A stretch of DNA of 64,000 nucleotides. It comes from Corticium candelabrum. Lineage: Eukaryota > Porifera > Homoscleromorpha > Homosclerophorida > Plakinidae. The position numbers and the translations under genes were made by a program. The notes beneath the pieces are model-generated. The model ran no database searches. It was not told the DNA's origin and saw nothing but the letters and a program-made list of their open reading frames with translations. This document shows positions 12,384-27,542 of the stretch, one piece after another (positions within the stretch are counted from its first letter, which is position 1; each line of letters starts with the position of its first letter). The stretch spans positions 372,701 to 436,700 of the forward strand of contig NC_085106.1 of the NCBI RefSeq assembly GCF_963422355.1, written 5' to 3'.

Positions 12384-15353
12384 ACCTGACCTTGCACTCA
12401 TTAAAATTAATGGTGCAAAAACAGAAACAAACAAACAAACAAACAAACAAGTAATATAACTACTGTGGCATCAATCTACTGAAAACAAGTCTTCTAGTAC
12501 TGATTTACTACTTCTAGCTGGTTCAAACAGCCAATGGTATGCCAAGCTTGCAGCCTTGCGCCTAGACTCAGATAGAGATAAATCAACGTTCTTCCAAATG
12601 ACATGAGCAATTGACTGCCTTGACAGTATCCTGGTGTGGCTTTGGCAGTAATGCAATTCCCATTCCCGACATGAAGTAAGAAAGGACGACTGCTGAGAAT
12701 TATACATAAGAGACAAAATGTACGTGATAACACTATTCTCAGACTGAATTAGAGAAGACAAAAACTGTAGCTTTCGTTTCCTCAGCATCTTGGGCAAAGG
12801 CAAAAGACCGGTGGAATAAATCATTGTATCGACATGACATTCTCTTCTTCTGACATTGCAAATTTTCCTCATAGCATCATTCCACGCTACACATACTTTA
12901 TGTAGTAGACTATCATTGCAGCACCACAACTGACACCCATAAAATACAGCTGAAAATGCTTGTAATAAACGACATAACACAATCGGAGTGGCTCCTTTAA
13001 ATTGATAGTAAAAGGAGTTGAAGGATGAGGAAAACCTCTTCATTTCAAACTCAATTGACAATGACTTTTTCATATCAGCACACATAATATGCCCAAGATG
13101 TTTCCAGCTTTGAACAAAGTCCAGGATATTCCTGTGTTTACACTAAATGACTATTAAATTAATGTAATTTTTGTGTTATAAGTAACAGTCCTTCAAGTAA
13201 TGTATACTCATGTAAGAAAAATTATTTGAGATGTAACAGCCATGTTTGATATGTTAGTGTCCTCGTTGTCAAGTCTGTATTGAAAAGAATGGTGGATGTA
13301 ATCACATGGTAGGTGTTGCTACATTTCACTGAATGTTATTTTCTACTCTACTTTGTGCATTTATTGTGTGCATTTTTGTTTGCTCTTTGCAGGTATGCGG
13401 GAAGTGCCATCATGGTAAGACAGTGAAAATATTTTGTGGCAATAGATGACATAATGTTCTAACAGCTTTTTAGATTAATTAATTAAGATTACATACATCA
13501 GTTTAACTTACATGCATCTATGCATGTCAAGAAGAATGTCACGAATTTAAACATTTGTTTTGGTTTCTGTTAGAATTCTGTTGGATGTGTGTGGCAGGTA
13601 ATAATGTGTATCTTTCGGTGTTGCTGGTTGTTGATTGCTATATGTGCTGCAGATTGGCAATCTCACAATAGAGAGTATTATGAGTGTAGTCGTTATAAGG
13701 CTGAAAATGAATCTTCAGGTGCCAGTGCAAAGAGCAAAGCACGAGAAGCTCTCAATCGCTATCTCTTTTACTTTGAAAGAGTAAGCTTCTTTTACTGTAG
13801 TGTTTCTTTACATTTACACAAATTATGTATATGCATTCAAAATTGATTTCATGTTTATCCAGTTGTGTACCATTTGGTAGCTTGTTTCTCTGTTTGTCTT
13901 TTTTGTTTGCTTGTTATTTGTTCATTGACTTGTTTGTCATCTGGTTTAAATTAGTGATTTGTGGTTTATCAGCTTGGTGCATTGGTGATATGTTGATCAG
14001 TCTGTTGCATGTGATTGTCTTGTTATTGTCTATCAAAAAGACTGGTTGCCTTTTTAAATTTACATAACATTTTGTTAGTGGGACAATCACAGGCGCAGTT
14101 TGAAATTGGAGAATGACATGCGGGAAAAGATTAATGCACAAATTGATGAAAAAGTCAAGCAAGGTGAAGGCACATGGATTGACTGGCAATATCTGAAAGA
14201 TGCATCCACCTTATTACTGAAAGTGTGCTACTTTTTAACAATGCTTGCTGTTGAATGTTATTATTATGTTGCTTTTCTGCAGTCTAGATACACTCTACAG
14301 TACACATACCCATTTGTTTATTTCATGAATGGTACAGGCAAAGAGTTGGTGAGTAATGGTTAGTTGATATTAATAAACACAGTAAGATTCCATTTGTTGA
14401 TAGTTTGAGTATCAACAAGCACAGCTGGAACGAGAAATTGAAGATTTGTCTTGGAAGATTGAGCGAGCAGAGAGCACATCAAGAGGGGTATCACAATTCT
14501 GTTGTTCTAGAGCTCGGTACAAGCTAGCCTTGAACTTCCAGACCAGAGAGCGCGCGAAGTGTGCAAACTCTAGTCTGGACCAAGTCGATACTAAAATGAT
14601 TTTGGAAATAGCCCTTCTTAGCCAATCAGCTTCTACAACTCGAATCTCGGTTGTACATTCTGATTGGCTTAGCAATAATTGGTTATGCTAAGTGCACTAG
14701 CACCTGATTGCGCGTGAGTGTGAAATCCTCGTGGGCGGCTAAGTGCACGCCAGAACAATGACAAGACTCTGCATGCCAGAACAATGATCAGACTCTGCAC
14801 ACACACATCTTAGTTTTAGTTTCAGCTTCAGTTCTTTGATATTTTCAAGCTTGCGGTGAGAGGACATGCACAGCAGCGTCGCTAGACCATCACCTTTGAT
14901 AACTGGTTGAGCGGTAGTCTCGCTAGTCGAGCGGTTAGACTAGCTAGCAGTCTGCCGAAGAATCAAAGAGTCGTTGTTTCATGCCGTCCACCAAGATATC
15001 GCCGCAAACACTGCAGACGTCTCTTCTTTGTTTGTGAGATGTCATGGCATTTACAAATGATATGTTGATCTAGGTAAAACAATCCTACGCTGTTAGACAC
15101 CATTTACCATCGCTTTTGATAAATACTTCCGAAATCATTTTAGTATCGACTTGGTCCAGACTAGAGTTCGCGCGCTCTCTGGTCTGGAAATTCGAGGCTA
15201 GGTACAAGCATGCAGACATCACTGTGTAGCGAATGTGTCTTGTTCTTTGGATGTCGATCACTCATGGACTGTCTGTATTAGGACATTGAGAATCAGATGG
15301 CAATCACTGAGAAGCGGCGACTCACTCTACTGAAGGATCACATAAGCAACTAG
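9797..15353 (+). CDS. ARIH2: E3 ubiquitin-protein ligase ARIH2 (Triad1, RBR family)
   Basis: Sixteen exons: 9797-10024, 10079-10146, 10262-10328, 10413-10557, 10950-11068, 11123-11232, 11294-11328, 11390-11472, 13258-13308, 13393-13414, 13574-13597, 13653-13780, 14079-14222, 14283-14348, 14404-14487 and 15282-15353; 481 aa against 493 in human. The acidic N terminus is followed by [11 protein letters not shown], then RING1 (CDVC...[11 protein letters not shown]), IBR (CHSC...[10 protein letters not shown], then [12 protein letters not shown]) and RING2 ([17 protein letters not shown], with the catalytic cysteine in GGCNH, then FCWMCV). The Ariadne domain has [30 protein letters not shown] and [13 protein letters not shown] ligases form a thioester on the RING2 cysteine; human ARIH2 works with neddylated CUL5. 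The donor of exon 3 (CTT|GTCAGT) is the least certain junction. Introns 8 and 15 carry transposable elements. Confidence 0.95.
11770..12345 (-). mobile_element. LINE C-terminal coding fragment in ARIH2 intron 8
   Basis: An uninterrupted minus-strand frame reads through [54 protein letters not shown] and [20 protein letters not shown]. This is a domain I associate with the C-terminal end of invertebrate non-LTR retrotransposon polyproteins. Upstream it stops at an ATT trinucleotide run (12346-12381). It lies antisense within the intron that separates the IBR- and RING2-coding exons. Confidence 0.75.
12346..12381. repeat. (ATT)n microsatellite
   Basis: About twelve TTA/ATT units directly adjoining the LINE fragment; followed at 12427-12450 by a short (ACAA)n run. 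Confidence 0.9.
12471..13085 (-). mobile_element. Second LINE fragment (post-RT region) in ARIH2 intron 8
   Basis: A minus-strand frame of about 204 codons contains [20 protein letters not shown] and [20 protein letters not shown], the region after the reverse transcriptase core of non-LTR elements (pattern Y/F-G-x-Q-L-W then W-N-x-x-x-R). The RT catalytic FADD core itself is not in this window. It is probably a separate insertion from 11770-12345 because the two are split by the ATT run. Confidence 0.65.
14525..15200. mobile_element. MITE with about 100-bp terminal inverted repeats and 9-bp target duplication
   Basis: The left arm (14525 on) and the reverse complement of the right arm (ending 15200) match over about 100 bp. 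Both begin TAGCCT and share TTCCAGACCAGAGAGCGCGC, CTCTAGTCTGGACC and GTCGATACTAAAATGATTT; the left arm has about 8 extra bases near 14563. The identical 9-mer GGTACAAGC flanks both ends (14516-14524 and 15201-15209). The 676-bp element has no transposase ORF. An 8-9 bp duplication suggests hAT- or Mutator-type mobilisation. It sits in the last ARIH2 intron. Confidence 0.88.
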
Positions 15354-15406
15354 CAAGCACACATGCATAGAGGTCAATATACAGCAATACTGACTGTACT
15401 TCAGAT

Positions 15407-15412
15407 TTTATT
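15407..15412 (-). terminator. Candidate ING3 polyadenylation signal
   Basis: TTTATT on the plus strand reads AATAAA on the ING3 strand, about 130 bp after the ING3 stop and 54 bp past the convergent ARIH2 stop. The two 3' UTRs may overlap. Confidence 0.45.
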
Positions 15413-15543
15413 TTGTGTTGATGAACTTAATGATAAGATTTAATCAACTTTGCATGTAAAGAATCTCATAAGATATTTGAGTGCACAAGCACGTAGCCTG
15501 TTCAATGTTCATAGTACAATACAATTGTATCACTAGATCATGT

Positions 15544-18561
<3,018 letters not shown>

Positions 18562-19066
18562 GTTCTCGGTACGAAACACTAAATATCACATCCGGGGATT
18601 TGATTAATTAGCTGAAGCAGGAGCCTTACACGAGAGGCATTTTGAATCGAAACAGAAAAAGGTGAACGTGTGTTGATATGCTAGTGAGTAGATTTAGATC
18701 ATTTTTGTAATGTGATTTGACAGAGTAGGAAACGTCTAGAGTGTACGTCTATAGCATCATGTGGTTATACTAGCAAGCTGTACATGTACCATTTGAGACT
18801 ACAATAGGAACACACACAATCAAATCCAAGCTAAACAACCTCGTTTCTATACTCGGCAAATATAATTATCTAAATATACCTACAGCAGCACAGTTATTAG
18901 TGGAAAACAAGGGAACGTTTTGGTGTTTTGCACTTCAACTTGATTTCTGTTGGTTATAGTAATTTTGATTATGTTTTCTGTATATGATATTGTATTAATA
19001 TGATGTTGTATTAACGCGCAACGTATCTACTGTTTATGTACAGCAACTTGGCATTTTCTCGAGTTA
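18562..19066. other. Intergenic gap upstream of ING3
   Basis: AT-rich, about 505 bp between the ING3 start and the stop of the next minus-strand gene. I see no ORF or repeat with support. It must hold the ING3 promoter and the 3' UTR of the Hedgehog-like gene. Confidence 0.5.
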
Positions 19067-22000
19067 TCATTCTGTAAAGGGTCGAGCTTCGTACGGAGTA
19101 GCATGACTTCGGGATGTGCTTATGCAGCCACTGTGGGTCCAATGACGAATTGAATTTTCCAAAAATTTAATGACAGTTACTTCATTAAGTTGACTCTCAA
19201 GATACCATATGGTCACTTTGTCAACTTGTCTGTTGTGAATCAGAAGAGCCTGCAAGGTAAATAAAAGTGACTTTAATATCATATAAATATATTCACTGTG
19301 TTTGCCTTGAAGACATCTAATAGAGCTGCCATGTTTTCCGTTGATGAGATCCACACTGTTGTGTTACCAGATGCGTGCATTGCAAATGTTTCTTGCATAA
19401 TATCAAAGAGAGGGGTTGGATTGTGTGGCATGCCAAACAACTTTTCAGTGTTAAGAGATGTATTAGTTGGATAGTACGTTGCTTCGATAGCTGAAGCTAT
19501 CAACAAGGCATTGAATGAACAAAATTTGAAATTAAGTATGATAATCATTGTACCAAGTGTAGAGAACATCTCAGTGTGAGAGATGCATTTCTTGTTGCTT
19601 TCACAAGCCTTTGCTGTAGCCATTTGATTATTTGATGGGTAGAATGAGGCGTCAGAATTTGTCTGTTGTTGTGAGCTAATAGTCAGCTGGAGTGGAGCCC
19701 AGTGGACAAATTTATTACAGCCAGCAAGCTTCGTTTTCCATGTTTCTCCTGAACGAAGTCAACAGTGAATGACAGTGATATAGATACAGCTTATCACTTC
19801 TTGTCATGCTTAAAGTATAGCGACATTACTTTACAATCATCTGAATTCCTTGCAATCAACATGCTTTATGCTATATGTACATCATGATGTTTCATTTCTG
19901 TCTTGATACGGAAACAGCAAACGGCAAAGGTAGTGTACAGATTAAGACAACCAAATAGAAGTATAAACATATGGAAGGGACCAGACATCATTTGGTTAGC
20001 ACATGTGCACGTGCTCAATAGGCAAATCCAACAGTTAGACCACCAGACCACTTGACAGTCGATCAATGCTACTTAATCTATGATTGTATATTGTTTACCT
20101 GTAGTACATTGTCCGCATGGCTCCAGGCAGTCTTTAATAGCAAGTTGCATTTCGTCGTTTGTTTGTTTGAAATACTTGAGTTTGACTGTTTGCCAAATAG
20201 ACTCCACCCATGCATTACGACTCTGCAACATCCAAATTGGGACCAGTTATGATTTAATTATTATTAAACAAGTTGATTGTCAGAAGGCAGTTTAATTACC
20301 TGTTCAGTCTGTGAGCAATAGTTGCTGGTCTGACTCTTTGACTGGCACTGGTCACCACCCAGATCTCTACCAAAACACAGTTGTTGTGTAACATGAATTC
20401 TGTTGATCAAAATACTTGTTAACTCTGTAAATGGTGTCTCAACATTAAACCAGGTGCTGGACATGGCAAGACACATACAACTCACAACCACCATATGTGC
20501 ATTTAGTGTCACAAGAAATTTGGCTTTATAGTAACCGTCAGTCATGTTTGAAAGCAAGCAGGCATTGAGTGTGTGTATGATAGGCATAGAGATGATGTCT
20601 AGAGGAGAATCAATCTGAAAGTTGTGTAAAGATCTTACTGAGGTATTTCTTTGTATTTGTAGGATGCAGACTGAGCAGATGGAGACGAAGCATCACATGC
20701 TCTGTTGTATTTGACTCTTCGATCAGCTAAAACGAAACACCGGTTACTGAAATCTGCAATCTGTTGATAGTGAGATGGTATTACAAGTCGATATTGCGTT
20801 TGACATTTGATCGTGAAACTCTTGAAGAGTTGGTTGATTGACATTGTAACCCATGGAGATGAAGAAGCTATCTCGGATGTCAAAATACACGCTGTCACTC
20901 AGTAAGGTGATACCAATATTTTGACCTCGACTGATAAAATATGTTCCACATTCTTCTGCAACTGCAGTTGCTAAGTCATATGGTTTAATGTGTGAATTGG
21001 TTGTTTGTGTTTGTAAGCCTTGTCCTGTAATATGCAGTCTTGTGTCAGTTTGATTGCTTGGCTTGCTCTGATCTTCTGTTATTGTTCGGTACCCAGAAAT
21101 AACACGGAGGTCTTCATTTAGAGCAGTGCGTACAACTTCAAGGCAATAGACAAGCTCAGGTCGAAGACGAAAGTATCTGTAAGGTTGAGTCGTGACTGGA
21201 TGGTGAGACAAGAAGTCTGAGACACGATAATGAGGTGAGAGTTGGTGGTCAGATTGACCATCGCTGTCAAAAAGTGGACAACTGTGGCAACTGTGACAAG
21301 AATATTTGTTAGATATATATAGCGCCTTCTTTCTTTCTGTGAGTATATTGTTTTGTTACCTGTTATGTGACAGCTTGTAGTTAAGGTCATGACCATGTGG
21401 TATGTCAACTTCAGTGAAGGTTGCTCCAGAGAGAAATGTTGTTATGCGACCGTACTTGCCTTTTTGCTTTTTTACTGATATCGACAAGTAATTTACAGCA
21501 TCTGTTACATCGTGTGATACATGATCGAATCCAGCACATATAGCCAAAGCTCCAAGTCTTGAAACCAATTGAGGGTCTTCTGAGCTATCTGGTACAGCTA
21601 TAACATGTATCAGACTTGTTGATTAGTAGAGAGTCGGCACAACTGTTTGCTTTGCGTACAGTATACTGTACCTGGTACTTGAGACGGCAGTTCTACAGAA
21701 ACGTCTACTCGAGCAGCTCTTCCTTCATAATGAAGTGAATATGCAGGATGAATACCACCAGTATTCGTTGCTGTTGGCTCTTCCCATGCTTCCAGAACTC
21801 GCACCTGACCTGTGATACAAACTGCAATGCTTATGTACAACAACATCAAATGTCAGATTTTGTTTACGATTTGGCCATTCTCTGTTTGCTAAGCGTTGCA
21901 GCAGCTTCAGACGTGAATGTAGCCTCCCACTCATTAGTCTGTCTGCGCACTGATCAGCATTGTCTCTATCATCTGTAGCTGCTGGCTGTCCATTCTGACA

Positions 22001-22391
22001 GTTGACACAAGGACGAGTTTCGTTGCCGCACCAAGTATTTGTCTCCTCCTCGTTCACAATCACTAAACCGTCCCCTCTCAGTTGAACTAACCTTTCAAGA
22101 CATGTACAGTTACTTTTGCCTTTAAACTCTAGTTTGATCAAAATTCCTTGTATACTTTTGAAAGTCCAGATCACCTCTCGAAATTTTCTTTTCAAGCCTT
22201 CCGCTTACCTCAAGAGCAGTTGTACCGCTAGGAAATGTTTCTAGAGGAGACAGATTGGAGATATGGTCACATCGCGGAAGGGGCAAACAAACATCAGAAC
22301 AGTCCGCGTCTGGAAGAGACCAGACGACCGCCTCTAGAGCAGTCAGTAAAACTAGAAAGACTGCTGTAAGCCACATTGATGACGGTACCAT
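19067..22391 (-). CDS. Secreted protein with a Hedgehog-N-like module and a second M15-peptidase-like module
   Basis: Eleven exons: 22209-22391, 21868-22126, 21672-21809, 21360-21597, 20785-21281 (start could be 21290), 20639-20726, 20300-20366, 20099-20222, 19554-19748, 19297-19496 and 19067-19249; about 723 aa, all in phase. A signal peptide (MWLTAVFLVLLTALEAVVWS) is followed by a Cys-rich segment and, from about residue 121, QCADRLMSG, ANREWPNRQVRVLEAWEE, SLHYEGRAARVDVSV, LGALAICAGFDHV and YLSISVKKQ. These follow Hedgehog signalling-domain order (DRLM, W-x-LRVTEGWDE, SLHYEGRA, LAVEAGFDWV, CSVK). A second block near residue 306 has RYFRLRPELV, LRVISGYRT, RLHITGQGL and VYFDIRD, resembling D-Ala-D-Ala carboxypeptidase/Hedgehog folds. 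The usual zinc-ligand His of the last strand looks replaced in both. No Hint autoprocessing domain or TM is seen. The C-terminal ~300 aa are unrecognised. Confidence 0.75.
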
Positions 22392-22552
22392 GAAGACGTA
22401 GGCGATACGATCACGTGCAGTAGCTGCAGTTTGTTTCTTGTAGAGAAGGTCTCACGTGTATCGCTAGGCAAATCACGTTCTCGGGCGCAGACACCGTTTC
22501 GTAACTCTTGACGATTTGAAGCCTTCTGGTGAAGGTTTTCGAAGATATAACG
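22392..22552. promoter_or_regulatory. Divergent promoter between the Hedgehog-like gene and the giant matrix gene
   Basis: Only 161 bp separate the two signal-peptide start codons. Both products are predicted to be secreted, so shared control is plausible but unproven. Confidence 0.5.
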
Positions 22553-23636
22553 ATGCGGGATCCTAGCGTCTTCTCTCATGTGCTCGCTCTGTTGCTACTG
22601 TGTGCGCCTGTAAATGGAGAGACGTGGAGCGACGTGGTAAACATTTACCAAGGAATTATGAACTATTCGTGCCCGAACAACGAAGCTATAGCTGGAGTAT
22701 CGAGTGATTTTAGGTATAGTGACCGTCTAATGGATGTCTGTACCGGTGATTGACGTTGCGGTACCGCTTGTTTGTTTGCAGCAGCTCAAACAAGGATCGA
22801 CAATGGCGCTTTTATTGCACCAACGCTGACACGCTGGCAAACAGCGGTGGCACCTCGTGTAGCTTGCAGGACGCTATCAACACAGGAGAGGCAGACATCA
22901 TCTATGATTGTCCGGGCACAGGATATATTGGCGGCTTTGCCTCGACGTTTGATACAACAGTCAATGATCGATTGTGGCGGCCTTATTGCTGCACCAGAAG
23001 TCAAGCATCTCTTATTAACTGCAAGATAGAAAGAGGAACTGCATACGCTAATAGTCTTGGAGGGGCACTGTCGTTTGAGATACCAACAAGTTTGAGTAAT
23101 TCTCATCGACGAGTCATAGTTGGTATAGAAGCTTACTTCAACACTGTTGACAAGTGTGTTTTCAAAGACAAGCTTTGTAAACAGCTGTGTAGCATTAGCA
23201 TTTGTTGGTTTTAATTTTTTGTAGGGATCGACGCTGGAGGTATAAGCATTGTGAGATTGAAGGTGATGAGAAATAGAAAGGACATTTGCTTGTCTGACAT
23301 TCTGCTTTTACAAAGTTATTCGTTTTGTGGTTTTTTGTGTGGAGCAGTCAGCGTTGATATTTGCGTTTTTGTTTGATACTTGTGCGTCTTTGAGTTAAAG
23401 CTAAGTATTAATTGGTTACCTTATTTGTTTTCACATCCAATACCAACTCTTTTGAGGTTGTTTGACAGTTCTGTATTTGCTGTGTTGGAACTGCCCATTC
23501 TAGGCTTTCCAAATACACAAGCTAGTGTATGTCCTATATTAGTTTTTTACATTTGCATGCCTCAAAGTTATTGTCTGATTTTTGTGTGCAGACTTTGTTG
23601 ATGATTTTTGGTTTCCATTATTATACACTGTATTGT

Positions 23637-23719
<83 letters not shown>

Positions 23720-24199
23720 ATGACTTATTTATTAAAATTAGTGTGTTTTTATCAGGCATTTTGATTTGTGTTTGTAGTAACTTGTCCGGTTCCAGCCATT
23801 CCTGCATTTGGTCAAGTGTTTGGATATGACTTCAGATATGAACAGAATATTTCCTACTCCTGCAACAACTCATATTACATGTTGAGTGGTAATCAAACTA
23901 GGACGTGTCTCAACTCTGGTCAGTTCAGTGGAGAGGAACCTATTTGCACATGTAAGAACATGATACTGTTATACAAATCATTGACCTTAAATTTGTTGTG
24001 TTGTGTAGCATGCACAAATATTACTTACTGTGAGGATGTCAGATGCACAAATTTGACGAATCAGTATTGTGAACTGTGTGAATCAAATTATGGGGTGAAT
24101 AAAGGGGACAGAGCTTATGAGAATAGATACACATCTTGTGAACGTAAGAATGTAGTGTGCTTGCCAGTCTGTGTGCCTGTCTGTTGTTTGTTTGTTTGA

Positions 24200-24268
<69 letters not shown>

Positions 24269-27200
24269 GGTCTGTTTCTCTGTCTGTCAGGTTGTTTACC
24301 TGTTTATTAAATTTAATAATTTTTCAGAATTGTATTCTATACTTTATACATATTTATATTAGCTCGTTGTCAAATTTTAATTTTGCTTGTAGAACTACTT
24401 TGTTTGTTTGTTTGTTTCTCTTTTCACTTTATACACCTGTGGATGCATTGTCCAATTATCTTTGTATTATGATCGAGTATGTGTCAATTTCTTATTTTCT
24501 TGCTTGACTTTAGTATGGTTTATGTGATTTGTATACTATAGTACATTTCGTTTATCATCATTTTTCTTGTGTTACAAGATAATATAATGTTATTGTGTTG
24601 CTCTTGTGAGTTGATCTCATAATGTTTAGCCTTGTGCTCATGGAAAAGAGACTATTGCTATCCTGGTGTGTGTCTCAGCACTCCTGAAAGCTGTCAGTGC
24701 TCTGCTGGGTTTAGTGGTCAAAACTGTCTAAGTGGTAATTAGACTTATCATGATGGTTTCTTCTCATATTGCACAGGATTATCTCTTTTGTAGTGCTAAC
24801 TCCACCTACTTTGCTTGACTGCAGCATCTCTCTCACCGATAACTTGGGTAACAAAGTAGAAGGACTCTGCACTTTTTCTTCTTCATCTGCTATCTATACA
24901 AACATTCGTCCTCTTGAAATTGACTTGAATTGGAATGTTGCATTTCAAGGACCACAGCCACCTGCAAGACCTTCATATGTTGTTGACTATAAAGTTGGAG
25001 TTGTTGAAACTTATCTCAATGCAACTATTCGAAGAGCTAGAGGTTTGTGAGACCAAGTTTGAAATATCAACTGTATGTTTCTTTTGTACACTTACTTTAT
25101 CTTTGGTATAGCTTTGTCATTTGTTGTTGACTCAGAAGTATTTGGCTGCTCAGATGTCTCTCTTTCAAACAGCAGGCCAAGAGCTGATCCAATTAGCTGC
25201 AGAGAGCAGCAACCACTTCTCAAAACATTTCTTCATGGTGATAGGTAATAATAATTTTCTTGCAATAATTCCATAATGTGTTGAATGGCTTTTAGGTATG
25301 AGATGAAAGTACTTGTGGAAAGTGGTGGCTTTCTTGTTTTGAGAGACCATGACTTAACCATCAATGTGACCAAATACTACAGTGGCTCTCGTTTCATTGG
25401 ACACACACTTTTCATTTTAGACTTCTTGCCTCCAAATCACTGCTCACTGACTAGCTCAGTAGATTGTTTGTCTGGTCAGTCATTGCTGTCTGTTGTTACA
25501 CCAATTACACGTGCAAGATCAACAGACATAACATGGGGTGGATGGTTAGATGGACTGTCAAATGTGCATTCCTACCAAATAGAAGTTTATCCATTCCAAA
25601 TGAAAGGACCTCTGCAGTGTGAGAAGCTTACTGACTCAATCAGTTCTATGACAATTGTTGAAAACAATTCTACATCTTTTGCTCGTCGAATTGTCTTTAG
25701 TAGCGCTGGTATTTACTCTGTTGTTATGACAGTCACTGACACTGCTGGAAATGAGCGCTATTCTCGCAGATTGGTTTTGTATGACAGTGTCTCTACTTTA
25801 GAGATTGATGCCATGAATCCTATTCGTGTGCTGTCAGCTGCCAATGAAACTGGTAATCGTTGGCAAACTGATCTTGCTGAACCAATAGTTGTCAGTGGAG
25901 TGGGTCATTTTTATAATTCCAAGCTTCGGACAAACAAATGGCTAGATCCAATATGTGATTTCCATCAAACTATTGATCCCAACTATGATCAACCTATTGA
26001 CTCAGATTCTCTTTCTCGATCTGGGACTCTTAATGCAGATGGTATTGTCAAGTTAGACTACACAGTTGGAGTTGATCACAAAGGCGGCTCAACAGTAACC
26101 GGTCTGAGATCATGGTCAACTATAGATGATGTGTTTTTTTCAAATTTTTCAGCAGTGGTTGATCGTACGGATGGAGACACAGCCAAGTTTGCATTTCGAG
26201 CTGCAGACTATCTTGGACAAGAAATAACCGATTTTGTTCTTGTCAATTTTGATTCTTCACCACCAACTGTTCACGAACCTTGGTTGTTAAGAAATGGAGA
26301 ACAACTTCTTTTACATCACTCTACTAACCTCTTGGAAATGCGAATTCAAATACAAGCAGAAGACGAGCACAGTGGAATCTCTAGAATTGAATGGACCATT
26401 GGAACTACAATTGGTGGAATGGATGTGGGGAATGGTCATGTTTACATAAAAGTGCAGAACTCTGTAAGTGTGTATCCTTGCCACACTGTTTAATTAATAG
26501 CAAGGTAAATTGTGTTGTGTTAGGTGGATTGCACTGATGCATCATGCTACTGTATTCCAACAAGTAGGTGTTATTCCAAAGTGTTTGATGTCGATCTGAA
26601 TAGTCAAAATATGAAGGAGCTGTATGGACAACATGATACAGATTACTTTATTTCAGTTGTAGTGACAAATCAGGCTGGTCTATCTGCCACATCAACCATC
26701 AAGATTACAATAGACACAACACCACCTCAGAGTGGGGTTGTTGTTGATACAACTGTGGGGGAGAAAGATATTGATTATCAAAGTGGTTTGATCTATCAGT
26801 TCTCTTGGAATGGTTTCTTTGATCCAGAAACAGATGTTATATCTTATCAGTATATTGTGGATGTCAACTGTGCAGCTGAAGGAAATTTTAGCTATTCAGC
26901 CAGAGGAAAGGTAACACCCTGACAAATCTAATCTTAATTTATTAGAGGACATGCAGACTTGGATCATCTTGATGGACATGCATGTAAACAAGAAACAGAC
27001 AGGCAAACAGATGGAGGTATGACAGAGGGCTGACAGAGTGACAGACTATGAAGTATTGACTAACTTAAGGATTAATGGGCTGATTTAATTAAAGTGAGTG
27101 TATATGGATGGAAAGTAAAACAAAAGGACTGAGCAGCACTCTAGAGTTGTGTTTGGTACTAATATATTATAATTTTATAATTTATTTATAATGTAGGTCC

Positions 27201-27457
27201 TCCAGACTCAAGATCTTCATGGAATGTGGGAGACAACATCACAAGGACAATATTTTGTCACAGTTGTAGCATACAACAAAGTATTATCACCATCAATTCC
27301 CGTTTGCTCTGATGGCATTGTTATTGACCAGACACCTCCCAGTTTAGAGCAGATCTTTATAAATGATATAATTGTTCAACCAGGTCTCATACAAGATACA
27401 CAAAAGCAGGTATTCTGTTTTTAAATAGTTTAAGTATTGATTGAAATATTAGTGATT

Positions 27458-27542
<85 letters not shown>

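Noticed and set aside
11846-12454. Plus-strand 202-codon frame over the LINE
   Set aside because: Shadow of the minus-strand LINE coding frame, ending in poly-Tyr from the ATT run.
20264-20587. Minus-strand 107-codon frame as a larger exon of the Hedgehog-like gene
   Set aside because: Only the part 20300-20366 joins both neighbours in phase. Using the longer frame leaves the upstream exon (ending phase 2) without a valid acceptor.
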